This document shows positions 10,700-27,990 of a stretch of DNA of 64,000 bases, one piece after another (within the stretch, counting starts at the first letter, position 1; each line of letters opens with the position of its first letter). The translations under genes and the position numbers were made by a program. The stretch covers positions 4,092,001-4,156,000 of the forward strand of contig NC_091273.1 in NCBI RefSeq assembly GCF_042100115.1. The letters run 5' to 3'. The notes beneath the pieces are model-generated. The model searched no databases. It was not told the DNA's origin and worked only from the letters and a program-made list of their open reading frames with translations. Source of the stretch: Alternaria dauci. Taxonomy: Eukaryota; Ascomycota; Dothideomycetes; Pleosporales; Pleosporaceae.

Positions 10700-13109
10700 T
10701 TAGATCTCCAGGTGTCCCTCCGTAATTACAGTACCCTTACCCTCGTCCAAGAGATTTTTCGTCACTTCCACGGCGATATTCAACAACTCCTCCGACGGCA
10801 CGCCCTTCGTCTCAATATCCTTTTTACCCGCTGCTGTAGAGAACACAAAGCCAACAACAAACGGCAGGTTGCTCTTTTGTGCTTCCCACTGCTTCCCTGA
10901 TTTCTCAGCGATAATGGGCCTGAACTGTTCCTTCATCCTTTCCATCAAATCCCAGCAAAGGTCGTGCATAGTGAAGTAATCAGAGGTAATCTCTGGAGCC
11001 TCGGCCTGAAGAGCAATCGCCAACTTCTGGATCACGTGGGGTTGCTTTCGGATAGTAGATGCGACGGAGGCAAGTGAGGAGTGGTGACGCGCGGCTTCTT
11101 CAATCGCATTTTCGATAGCCTCGGCCGTGATAGGTCGTTGATCGCCATCTGTTGCAGTGCGTGAAGCCATCCAGCTCGACACTGGACCCTTGAACTTCAT
11201 TTGACGCACGTTTGCTTTCGTCTCTTTGACCTTGGTGTTTCTCTTACCACTGGCCCAATTTGTTGCTGACGCACCTATACAAATGAGGTAATTCTTCCAA
11301 TGCCCCTCGAAGTCTTTTGGAGGCTCGCCGACAAAGTAAGTCGAATTCCCTTGCATGTCCCAGAGCGTCTGAAGATCCTTCCACTCTTCAAGAAGAAGCT
11401 GCGGTTCACGCAACGCATGGTAAAGCTGTGTCGCACACATTACTGCACCCGGTGTTGCGGCGTACTTTGCGCCCTCCCTATGGAATATGGTACGCGCGAA
11501 ATGGATCCATAAGCCACATTGTGTAGGGTTGCGACGCCAAACGGTATATTCCTTGTAGGTTTCACCCTGTGTTGACCTTATGGCTGCAATGGGATCAGCT
11601 TCCGTGATCCCGCCAAGAGATTTAATCAGTTTCTTCATGTCAGAAGAAGCCCCGGGGTATTTCTCGACATATCTTTGGATCGTTTCAACCTCGTTGCGCA
11701 TCTGCGTCCATCCTGCACCCACCTCAGTAGAATACAGTATGTCAAGGTAAATCTGGAAAGCGAAGCAAGCCCAGATGGGCGGTTGCTTGCTTGTGTCCGC
11801 CTTTTCGTAGGATGTACAAGCAGCGGTGAAAGCGTGAATGAATTGATCCTCAATAGCTCCCGGACGATTAAAGAGCAGAGGAAGATCCTGGAGTACTTCT
11901 TGCATGGTTGACTTGTCGCGGACATATTTTTCTCTATTCGTCTTAGGCGGTTGGCTTGCGTTCTCGTCGAATCGACCCCATTTGCCATTGTAGCTCATAA
12001 GTGGCGGCTGGAAGTTGGCGAGAAAGACCAAAATGGCATTACGGGTGTTGATGAAGAGCGCATCTGCGATATCGTAAACGTCGGAGTTGTAATCATCTGT
12101 GTGAAAACTCCGTCGTGGCTTGAGCGCATCATAGCCAGCTTCTTGGCAGATTCCGGCAAAGTACAGCTCGTGGAATGGCACAGATTCGACGAAAGTCTTT
12201 ATCACTGGATAGACTTCGTCTTCCATACTGTGCGCAAGGTGGATCGCTGTGTTCGTCGCTACCGAAACAGTCGCCGGATCGAGTTCTCCGGCTTTGTGCC
12301 GAGCCCAAAGGTCAGCTATCTCAGCGCGTAGGCGGGAGAGGTCGTCCATCAACATGGTCATGGCCATAAAGGCCTCAACGACTGAGTCGGTTGACTCTTC
12401 AACAGTGTGTTCCAGTTCCGTAGGTTTGGGTGGAGGCACCACATCCGGTGCAGCCAAGAACTCTGCCGAGGGCTCATAAACATCCAAGACTTCGAATAGG
12501 TTTTGAAGGGCACGAGGCCTAGCTCGGTCTCCGTCGGTCCTCGGCGTAGCATTCTCAATGCTACTGAAATTCAAGGCATTGGCCTGTATCAAAGGCTTGA
12601 TCGAATCGCGAACCTTCTCAAGTACAGTAACAAAAAGGTTGTGACGAGTATCTCATGCCTTGTCGACAACTTTGCCAGCTTCCTCTAGCTTTGCCGAGAA
12701 CGAGCTCCGAACCGAGATTACTCGCTCGAGTGCGAGGTTGAAGTAGTCAGGAATTTCGATAGTCTTGTCTGTAACGCCAGCGATATGCTCAGATAAAGGT
12801 ATGAAGTCTTTGATGGCAAGGGTGTACTTGGGCTTGGAAGCCTGCTTGTCAGACCCATTTTGCGGAGTTTTCCCTTCCTTGGCGTTTTTCCTGGCTTTGC
12901 CCTTCAGTCTTTGGGACTTCTGTTCCGTAGGAGCAGGTGGCCCAAGGGGTGCGTTGTAGCCAAGTGACTTCGCTGTGGATGCGACTGCACAAGTGCGAGA
13001 TTAGTTCAGGCCTCGGTGGTGGGTGGAGCCACAACATACGCCATGATGCCACGACATCAGTATCGTGCTTGTATTGCTGGTAGATGCTTCGCAGTGAACT
13101 GACCGTCAT
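10700..13109 (-). pseudogene. DUF6604 family gene interrupted by an in-frame TGA
   Basis: Exon 1 (13109-13040) encodes MTVSSLRSIYQQYKHDTDVV and, across a 55-nt intron (13039-12985), continues ASWLASTAKSLGY, the conserved DUF6604 N-terminus. Exon 2 runs to the stop at 10700-10702. At codon 134 there is a TGA (12655-12653) between VVDKA and DTRHNLFVTVLEKVRD, in the middle of the conserved domain and with both sides in the same frame. Without that codon the gene would be 784 residues. Downstream coding is intact for more than 600 codons, so the break is recent, a strain polymorphism, a read-through site or a sequencing error. The domain is fungus-specific and its function is unknown. The downstream part has no early in-frame ATG, so re-initiation would lose the N-terminal domain. 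Confidence 0.7.
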
Positions 13110-13486
13110 TGTGAGTTGCACAGACGCAGTTCGGTTGGGCAATGAGCGAGTGTATATACCCCCGCTCAGCCCCGCAACGCGTCGCGATCGCGACAAATCG
13201 CTCTCTGAGGCACGAGCCAAGAAAGAGCAGGAGCACTCCACAATTCATCTGCCAGAAGCGCCCTAGAGCGACCACCCAGTACGCATTTCCACTGACGTAT
13301 TTTTCGACGTCTATCCAAAATGGTGAAGTTCTGTTGCAGCGGCCAGGTTGGTGCAAGTAGCTGGACCTTGGGAGCTGGGACGGGAACACGCGCTCCCGAA
13401 CTCGGACTAGCTTCCACGTCATTTCGAGGTTGTTGCGGCACGGCAAGCATCACTCTGAACCATCTCATCTACCAGGTCAGAACAAC
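13110..13486. promoter_or_regulatory. Divergent promoter of the DUF6604 and F-box genes
   Basis: 377 bp lie between the two start codons, facing outward. No TATA box or other clear site was found. Short frames are present, including an ATG at 13320 on the plus strand, but it is not connected to the F-box frame by an obvious splice. Confidence 0.45.
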
Positions 13487-15214
13487 ATGCAGGTACAGCA
13501 ACGTCAGACAATGGAACAATATCCATCACAGCATGCATCTAAATGTGAGTTTGGCAAAGCTTCGCGTCGCACGCGTCGTGATCTAATCTGCCAAGGTGAT
13601 CTCATCAGCTCTCTATCTACCTTGCCAAACGAGATACTACTCCAGGTCTTCTCGTACGTCGATTCTCATCGTTGCAAGCGTATCTTGGGCTATATCCCGG
13701 ACGACCCCCCTCCAAGTCCCCCAGATGAATACCTCGTCTCCGATTTTCGCGCTAGTTGTCGCTCGCTGCTCAGCATTGCGTTAACGTGCAAGAGATTCGC
13801 GACTCTGATTCCAGAAGTACTGTTCTCTGCACTTGTCCTTGAGCTCAGCATTCCTGAAACCTTGGATGATCTTTCAAAATCGGATATTCTCGGCTTGATT
13901 TTAATATTCCATGCACGACCTGAATGGAAACGACATGTGAAGCAGCTGAGACTGTGTATACCTAGAAGCGAGTTCGGTATTTTTCAGGTCGATATGCACG
14001 TTTACGAGAAGGCGCTTGATATCATCAGCTCACTCGACTTTCCTGTTGGGTGGAAAGAAGCGTGGTCTGAACAATTGGGAATTTTATTCGCGTATACCCT
14101 CGCGTCTGTGCTTCTAGCACTGTTACCAAATGTCGCAACGCTCTGCATATCGGATCACAAATCAAATCTGGCATTCAGCAAAGCGAATTCTGACCAGCTC
14201 CAGAAGTCGATGCGTCGGATCAGTCAAAGACTACCAGTAGGAAATGTGCTATCCTATGTCAAGTTCGAAAGCCCCTTGCCCCCTGTTCTGAAAGGCTTGG
14301 ACAATATCCCGAACTTACATACCCTTGACTTGAGCATCAGGCTTCAAGGTCAAATACCTTCATCAGTCCGCAACTACTCCGAATCTTATCTCAGCCGTTC
14401 ACACGAACACCCAAGCATCCAGCGCCTGCGTCTGGATTTCGAAGTCAGGTCGGTCGGTGTATGGAGCGTACCCTCTCGCAGATGCATGACCAACACAATC
14501 CGCGGCTTTCCCAACCTACGAACGCTAGAATACTATGCGGAGTCTTCCGACTGCAAGAACCCGTACAGAAGCGTTCGCGCTTTTCCTGCATACCAGTCAA
14601 ACATCCAATACTACCCAGACGGATCCCCTGCGTTTGCGGATGATGTATACCTGGATGAACAACACTGGGATCGAGCGATATATGATGCGAGGACCGAAGT
14701 GACCGACTACCAGAACCTAGTCGACGGCATGCTCCATCTGCGTCCGAAGCTCGAGACCTTACAGCTCCCGGGCGGATTCTGGACCCTGCCAGGCGCGGTG
14801 CGTAAGCCACTGCCACGATTCGACAAATTTGCGCAACTAAGGAAACTAGTCGTTCCTCAAGCGGCGATCATCTCGATCAAGCTCGACAACATGCGCTTTG
14901 ACACCGTCTTCGAAGGCGATTTCGAGCTCTCGCCAATGCAAGCTTTACCAGCTTGTTTGCGGCATCTCAAGATCTTCGATGTCGAACTGGCGTTCTTGGA
15001 AAGCAAGTGGCTGCAAGACCTCTTCCACGAGCAAAAGACCAAAAGCCAATGGCCAGTGTTAGAACGCGTTGAGATCTTGATGGGCCCTACTGTCTCGGAA
15101 TACAGTTTGGAGCATCTTCAAGCTAGAAAAAGTGGGGATGAGTTCTGGAGGTTGGTGGATAAAGCGAACTTCGAGGTGGTCGTGGGGCGGGATAGGGAGG
15201 GGCCTGATGTGTAG
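13487..15214 (+). CDS. F-box domain protein
   Basis: A single exon of 575 residues from the ATG at 13487; an in-frame ATG at 13511 would give 567. An F-box lies near residues 40-110: LSTLPNEILLQVFSYVD, a polar insertion, then LLSIALTCKRFATLIPEVLF. The rest is a long region with scattered leucine-rich segments (LRTLEYYAES, LETLQLPGGFW, LRHLKIFDVEL) that probably forms an irregular LRR-like substrate-binding surface. F-box proteins recruit targets to SCF ubiquitin ligases through Skp1. Large numbers of such orphan F-box genes are normal in this group of fungi, and the target is unknown. Confidence 0.7.
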   Translation: MQVQQRQTMEQYPSQHASKCEFGKASRRTRRDLICQGDLISSLSTLPNEILLQVFSYVDSHRCKRILGYIPDDPPPSPPDEYLVSDFRASCRSLLSIALTCKRFATLIPEVLFSALVLELSIPETLDDLSKSDILGLILIFHARPEWKRHVKQLRLCIPRSEFGIFQVDMHVYEKALDIISSLDFPVGWKEAWSEQLGILFAYTLASVLLALLPNVATLCISDHKSNLAFSKANSDQLQKSMRRISQRLPVGNVLSYVKFESPLPPVLKGLDNIPNLHTLDLSIRLQGQIPSSVRNYSESYLSRSHEHPSIQRLRLDFEVRSVGVWSVPSRRCMTNTIRGFPNLRTLEYYAESSDCKNPYRSVRAFPAYQSNIQYYPDGSPAFADDVYLDEQHWDRAIYDARTEVTDYQNLVDGMLHLRPKLETLQLPGGFWTLPGAVRKPLPRFDKFAQLRKLVVPQAAIISIKLDNMRFDTVFEGDFELSPMQALPACLRHLKIFDVELAFLESKWLQDLFHEQKTKSQWPVLERVEILMGPTVSEYSLEHLQARKSGDEFWRLVDKANFEVVVGRDREGPDV

Positions 15215-15629
15215 ATTAGCTTGCCGGCCCAATGCTCATGGAACCTGTATGTAGATTTTCGTCAGTTTCTGGGCAAGACACTGATACTATGCATATGCTG
15301 CAAATAAATTGCTACTTCCGTTATCAAAGTTCCGACTTTCGCCGTAAGTCGAATTAGTTTCGCTGATGAACGAACTATACAGATGTCAAGGTATGATAGA
15401 GCTGAAAATGTGGCAATAGAGATGAAGAGTAATAAAGTTAAGTAATTCATATAAACACATGTACAATCTATGTGCACCAAAAGGTTGTGGTATATACAAG
15501 ACTCCACCCAACCAAATAGAGCCGAATCATCCCATCATGAGCGCCGCGCTATCATCATTCAATCCTCATAGGTATCATCCAATCCAAAGTAATCCCACCA
15601 AACACCTGATAGTATCATTTCTTGCACGC
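15215..15629. other. Convergent intergenic region
   Basis: 415 bp between the 3' ends of the F-box gene and the sugar transporter. A/T-rich, with no supported gene. Confidence 0.5.
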
Positions 15630-17255
15630 TCAAGCCTTTGTCTCGAACATGCGCGCCTCGACGTCCTTGTCAGCAAGGACAGAGTCGTTGTCGATAGCAC
15701 CCTCAGTGGTACCAACATGGCTCTCGCTGTAAGCATCGAGCTCAGCACCCTTGGCCAAGTTGAGGTAAAGGGGGTAAGACCAGGAGATGACGAAGAAGAT
15801 GAGCGGGATGCACATGGCCTTCCGGGTACCGATATGGTCAGCAACGTTGCCGAGGATGACAGGGCCGACAGCACCGCCGCAGACGGAGGAGACGAGGAAA
15901 GAAGCACCGCGCTTGGTGTGGCGACCGAGACCACGGAGAGTCAGGGCGAAGATGATGGGGAAGACGCAAGACTCGAAGAAGAGCACGATCATCAACATGC
16001 TAAGACCTCCCCAGTTGGGCCGAGTGGAGCTTCCAGTGTCTACGCCCATCGCGGCCGCGATAAATACAACTACTAGGGATAGGAAAGCGAGTAGTACGTA
16101 GCGGGGCTTGCCACCGTAGTACATGATTCCGGCTGCGGCGAAACGTCCGACGGCGAAAAGGGCCTGGGCGATGGCATAGAAATTGGCACCCTCGTGATGA
16201 CCATCAGTAACCGAAAGGTCAGGGCGTGCCTCAGCAAAGTAGTCTGGGGGTATAAAGTTAGTGTATGTCTCACATGTGTGTTGTGTGGGGGTGACTTACT
16301 GATGAAGTAGGCAGCAACACCAACTTGACCAGCAACGTAGGAGAACTGAGCAGCGGTACCCCAGAAGAGAGTGTACTGCTTGCGCATAGGCTTGTCGACG
16401 TAGCCGGTAGCAGCGGTAGTCATCTCAGCTTGGTCGGCCATGTCGGAGTCGGTAATCTCGGGAATAGGAGCCTAGAGAAGTCAGTACATGTCTCGCATGA
16501 AATTTGCACAGGGAGATACTTACAAAGTAGAAGACAACGGCCAAGATACCGACGAAGCCAGCAATTCCAAGGTAGACCCATTGGACAGCCTCAAGAGACT
16601 TTCCGTCAGTACCAACGTTCTTAAAGATGACCTGGGCAGCGAGGACGGGAGCAACGACGGAGCCGACAGCCTGAACGGACTGAGACAGCTCAAGACGGAA
16701 CTCGGAGTACTTGGGAGGACCGCAGACGGCAATGTATGGGTTGGCAGATGTCTCGAGTGTAGACAGACCAGAGCCGGCAATGAACATGGCACCGCAGAAG
16801 CCACCGAAGCTTCGCTTGACAGCCGCAGGCCAGAACATGAGAGCACCGACACAGTAGATGGAGAGACCGAGAATGAAGGTGTATCGGTAACCGAAGCGGC
16901 GGAGGAACCATCCAGAGTACGTCAGAGGACCGATAAAGTAGGCGCCAAAGTACGCAGCCTGGAGGCCAGACGACTCTCCACGACTGATGTTAAGGGCGAC
17001 TTGGAAGCGAGAGTTGAGGACATCGAGAAGACCGTAGGCGAATCCCCACATGAAGAAGAGGATTGTGACCAAGGTGACGGGAACGATGGACTGGCGGACG
17101 GTAAGAGCAGAAGCTCCGGTAACGACACGGTTGTCGACAGACTTGCGGCGAACCTGCTCATCGATGACTTCAGCAACTGAAGGACGACGAGCCTGTTGCT
17201 CATGGACTTGGTCCATGGTAGGCTCCAGCGAGCCCTTGTTTCCAAAGAGACCCAT
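15630..17255 (-). CDS. FucP-type (FHS family) MFS sugar:proton symporter
   Basis: Three exons on the minus strand (17255-16524, 16471-16300, 16243-15630; introns 52 and 56 nt) give 505 residues. After a 70-residue polar N-terminus come about twelve membrane segments. FFMWGFAYGLLDVLNSRFQ, AAYFGAYFIGPLTYSGWFLR, FGYRYTFILGLSIYCVGALM and LSTLETSANPYIAVCGPP are the hallmark blocks of the fucose/galactose/glucose permease family. AAYFINYFAEARPD is restored exactly over intron 2. The protein should import a hexose or deoxyhexose at the plasma membrane; the sugar is not determined. The C-terminal tail is acidic with Ser/Thr and could carry turnover signals. Confidence 0.88.
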
Positions 17256-19642
17256 GATGAGGCGGGCAGGTAAAGATTGGATTGAAGTAGACAGCCAAAG
17301 GATCAACAGACGATATGTCTGTAGAGGCAAATCCAAGTGAGTGATGCAGGCGAAGAGCGAGAGGCTGATGCTGTTTCAGTCGAGGGGTACAGGGCACAAT
17401 ATATATCGGCCCTCGAAGATCTCCCAGATACCATCCTCATGGTAAAGGTCGCGACATGGGCTGGTGCCGTCCAGGCTCGACAGTAGTTGGTAGCTCATCG
17501 GTAGTCCCATGCTGGCGTTGGTTGAGCGGCGTATAAGCCGGGGTGTTGGGGTAGAATGGCCTGCTAACGCATCGCCCCGTACGCTACTCCCCAGTATCCG
17601 CAAATTTTCAACAGAGATCGGCTCTCAATGGCTGGCTCTTCCTCGGCGCTTCCGTAGCCCGCAACATTCCACCGAAAGTGCTTCCGGCAAACATCGGAAG
17701 TGCTTTGGCTTCGACCAGTCACCACTGGCAGGACGCAGCACTAAAGCACAGAATGGACGTGCTCCTCCGAGCAGTCCCACTTAGTTGTTGAGCCTCACGA
17801 CACAAATGCCTCGCAGATGGGGCTCGATAACATATCCGCACTGCCAACCCCGTGGAGAGACGTAGCGCTAAGAGAAAAAAAATGGAATGAGCTCTGTGGA
17901 GTGCAGCCCACACGGTGATTTAGCGATTCGCTCCAACGCTTCTAGAGGGCTCATCACCTGTACCCCGCTGTTGATCTTTCAAACGATCTGCCTGGTGCGA
18001 TGGCGTCAGGGTCCTTGTGCGCAGGACCTCTAGAAGGCGTTCACAAGCAATAGCAAGCGAGGCTTGTAGGGCCAGCAAGTGAACGACAAGCGATCCAGGA
18101 CGGGCTGTGCGCCGCCACCAAGCCTCCTTTGGGCAATCCACGATCCTGTCTAGCGTTGGTGCGCATCACTTCTTGGTCTGCCAGTAGCCTCTGGGCCTAC
18201 TTGGCACGGTTAGGCACAATGACATGAGGCCTTGTTGAGGCTCCTACCCGCTGGCTGGCCAGGGTGGTCTCGCATGGCCTCAAGCCTGAGGTCTGTGAGC
18301 GGTTTGGTGCGAAGCCGCATATTGTACCCAAAACACAACCTATGGCTGCGCTGCGATATCGCGATACTCGACTGAAGCATTCTGAAAGCGCCCAACATGC
18401 GTGGTTTAGGCGGGCTATCACGATGCCAACTCTCTCGGCGCTATTCAGCTGGCAGATCTTCACGATGGAGCATTCACGGTGGCTTGCAAAACACCCCATC
18501 ACTGGATATGGAGGTGTCTGAAGGCGTTGATCTCGCACTTGCAAGTCAGATCTGCTGCACGAGACACCTATTGAAGTGCGTCATGTCTGCTCATCGTGAT
18601 TTCAGCGATCGAGGAATGGCGATAATCTGGTGTGCAACCATTACCCTCCGCATTCTCATCTCCTGCTAGCAAGTCTGCCGGACTGCGAACCAGGTTTACT
18701 ATCTTTCTCTCCACGGGAGCTCTCTTAGCTACAAGGGTGCCTCCATCACTAGGGATGAAGCTGGGGTTAGCACCTCAACAGAGAGCTTCTAGCTTGCTTC
18801 TAGCGTGCTTCTCCGCATATTCTCCAGCAGCACGCGATGCCGTGGTTTAAGCATGACGTGTCGAGTACCGGCGCCACTCCGAATGTGTACTTCAATTGGT
18901 CATGGGAGCGCTCGCGGGAGGTTTGTCGGAGGGAGTTGAGGCTAGGCGCCGGAGTCTGCTCACGTGAACAGGTCTCGGCACCAAGCCTGGATCACGAAGG
19001 ATGTCGGTTTTGGCCGTTCTGCTAACCGCAAATGGCCTTAGCGACGGGAGCGGTGCATCCAGACATGCTGGTCGAGGCACATGTCGCCGCAGGTAACCGA
19101 CTAACCAGTGCTGTTCATTGCTCGTTTGGCAAATACCATGATATCGCCAATGCGTCTGGGGTGCTGATAGAGCATGGTTGGGGCACAGTCGATGCCCACC
19201 CAGGACATCGAGTCGTGCAGGCGAAGTGCCGGGCGCTTGTTGAAAGCGAAAGCGGAGATTGATACAGGCCATTGCCTGTATTTTGCCGCTCTCAGGACTA
19301 GTGGTGTGCTCAGATGGATGCCTTCACACGGAGTTGTGCATTGTGGGGTTATGAATGGCGCGGAGGCAGAGTGTTTGGGGTATAGTAAGCAAAGCGCCAA
19401 TTGCCATCGGGCGCCCATTTCAATATGTATCAACTCAACATGTTGGAGGTGTGAAAATTGCCGCACTCAACACACACGCCTCAAACCTTGTGTCGTGGCT
19501 GGAATCGAAAGAGGGCCGCGCGAGACAGGCTTTCAGTGGAGTGATCATCAAGAATCGTGTTGACCCTAACACGAGGACGTCAAACCAATAACAGTCTGAA
19601 GGACTCACGATGCATACTTGTCTGAGCAGACACTCGTCCAAA
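17256..19642. other. 2.4 kb gene-free region
   Basis: No frame over 130 residues, no recognisable domain and no clear exon-intron series on either strand. The first 150 bp are the sugar-transporter promoter. A 10-bp inverted repeat (CTTCTAGAGG 17939-17948 and CCTCTAGAAG 18027-18036) is present. The middle could be a decayed gene or element, but no protein match is visible by eye. Confidence 0.45.
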
Positions 19643-21534
19643 CTACCCACCCTTCACAACATACTCTTCGCCCAACGTAAACCCACCCAGTATGTTCTTC
19701 AACCCCTCATCATACTCTGGCTGCACATCCCTCCCCTCCTCATCCAGATTCCCCAGATAATTCGTAATGTCTCTCCCATCAAATTCTCTCACCTCAAACC
19801 CATTCCCCATGAAAGCCCACATATTCGCATTCCAATACTCAATCTCAAAGTCCTCATACCTCGGGCTCTCCATCATCTTCAGAAAATGAAGCCGCGAACC
19901 GGGCCAAATCGCTGCTTGCCCATCCGTCTTCCCTTGCTTGAACCACGAGCGGCAGGGCGAAGTCCACGCTGTGCGTTGTAGGAAGAGATCAGCGTGTTGA
20001 CGGAACTGGACCGAAGGTGCGAGTTTAGGAGTGAGGGACTTGATATTCTCGACCTGGCATTTTGTGATGACAGAGAAGATGTAGCGGGTCCACTGCTCGA
20101 TCAACGGCATGAAGGAACCGTGACCGAGAGGGCCATATGGGCCACAGAAGGAGAAGGTGTTGGGAAATGTGGGAATCCCGACGCTGAGGTATGATGTCAC
20201 GCCTTTCTCGGGACTCCAGAGATCGCGGATATCATGGCCATGTGCTATGAACGGAAAGCGCGGGAGCCAGGAGGTATCGAAGCCGGTTGCACAGATTATT
20301 ACGTCGACGGAGTGGTGAGTACCTTCGTGGTCTGTGAAACCATCAGTGGTTATGGAGCCGATGGGGTCGGTGAAGATGGTTGTGTTGGGTGCGACGAGCG
20401 CTTCAAGGTATCCTGGTGCTGGTGTTGGGCGACGACATCCTGGATTGAAGTTCTTGGGTATCATTTTTTCGACAAGACGGGGGTCATTGTTGAGTTTGTT
20501 GCGCATTTCCGTGTCTGCGTATTCGCGAGCTAGCCGGGCTTCTTCGCTCCCTTTGATGATGAATTTGAAGCGTTGGTTGAGCTCGTTCTCAATCTGCTTG
20601 CGGTATTCGAGGTATTTACTGGGGTTTTCTTCCAGGTATCGGTGTTGTTCTCTGCTGTCTGGGAGATGTTAGTGCTCTTCGTTGACGGTTTGGATGGAAA
20701 GGACGTACATCTGAAATTTGCTCCGTTCTTTCCTGCCCAGGACTGTGCGAAGCCTGCGGTAATCCATATTGGAGATCGCACCCAGTGGTAGAGGTGCTGA
20801 ACCTTTTGCTGTATGGCCGCGACAATCTGCACGCCTGAGCTCCCAGCGCCAATAACCGCTACTCGCTTGTTGGAGAGGTCGTAGCCTTCTTCATAGTTGG
20901 CAGAGTGCATGAGCTTGCCTTTGAAGTCTTTCAAGCCTGGTATTTCCGGCCACTTCCAGTTGTTCAAGACGCCTCCAGCGTTGATGAAGAACTCGGCGCT
21001 ATCTTCAAAGACGACGTCCTTTTCCAGATCACGAACCCGACACCGCCACAGGCCAGCTGCATCATCCCACTCGACATGCTCTAAGCGGTGCCGCAGCTTA
21101 ATGTACTTGGCAATAAAGTTGTTTTCACGCTCGATCGATTTCAGGTACTCCCATATCTCGGGCGAATACGAATAATAATGCGACCAAAGCTTGATCTTCC
21201 ACGAAAACTGGTAGTTGACAGACGGAACGTCGCAAGCACATCCAGGATACCGGTTCTCCAGCCACGTACCACCAACATCACGGTTCTTCTCATAGCACAC
21301 GATTTCCAGGTTTTCCATCTCCTCTTCGGCTTTCTTGAAGAAGTTCAGGGAGGATGCGCCTGCGCCCATGAGGATGACTTTGACTTTTCTCTTGGTGCCC
21401 ATGGGTTGCTCGTTGATTCGGTAGCCATGTTGGTCTGTTTCTGGAGGGAGTTGGTCGCGGACTTTTATGTTGTCGTCAGCAGCACTGCCAGGGGCTGCAT
21501 ACGGTGATGTTGGTGGATCTGACTGGATGCCCAT
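19643..21534 (-). CDS. Flavin monooxygenase of the Baeyer-Villiger type
   Basis: Two exons on the minus strand (21534-20709, 20658-19643; intron 50 nt) give 613 residues. The FAD Rossmann motif is VILMGAGASSLNFF (near residue 53), followed by DVGGTWLENRYPGCACD, which is conserved in Baeyer-Villiger enzymes. The NADPH site is VAVIGAGSSGVQIV near residue 225. The class fingerprint FxGxxxHxxxW is present as FKGKLMHSANYEEGYD, with Tyr replacing the usual Trp. A later ATGFDTSWLPRFP block completes the fold. Such enzymes insert oxygen next to ketones in secondary metabolism (StcW and AflW are relatives) or in ketone catabolism. No biosynthetic backbone gene is nearby, so the substrate is open. Confidence 0.85.
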
Positions 21535-27551
<6,017 letters not shown>

Positions 27552-27990
27552 GGAGAATATTAGATGCGGACATCTGGATGGTTTGCTGTGCAGTACCGTC
27601 ATTTCTACGGCGACACAAGAGGCTGCATTCACAGTGAGTAGGTGGAGTTACGGAGTCGGAACCTTGGGAGACTGGCTATGGCCAACGCCCTGGCATGCTG
27701 CGATGAGCTTTGGGCAACTTGGCGCTCATTCTTGCATATCCATAGGCTATTGCTACTGTTCTTGTTCTTGTTTGCGCGAAGGATACCTGATTCATTTTTT
27801 GTTGGTGTTAAAGTTTTGTGGGTGGCTAGTCGTGCATAGCACATGACGTCCGTGTAGCGAAAATAACGGTCGAGCCTAGATAGTTGAATGTGTTGATTAT
27901 CTTACAATAGCATAGAATGTCTCTGGGCATACAGCTGCGCCACGCTCCCCTCCCTCGCTCAACCTTCCTTTCCATCCGTCGACAACTAGG
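27552..27990. other. Intergenic between Rho GEF and CFEM-like gene
   Basis: 439 bp. One frame (from 27642) has a hydrophobic LLLLFLFLFA stretch but does not connect to the next gene by an obvious splice. Nothing else is supported. Confidence 0.4.

Noticed and set aside
12618..12671. A 54-nt GTTGTC...TTGAG intron that would remove the in-frame TGA of the DUF6604 gene
   Set aside because: It keeps the frame but has a weak donor, no good branch sequence, and would delete residues conserved in the family; kept only as an alternative.
17939..18036. 10-bp inverted repeat in the 2.4 kb gene-free region as the end of a transposon
   Set aside because: Short, self-palindromic core (TCTAGA), no target-site duplication and no transposase; chance is likely.
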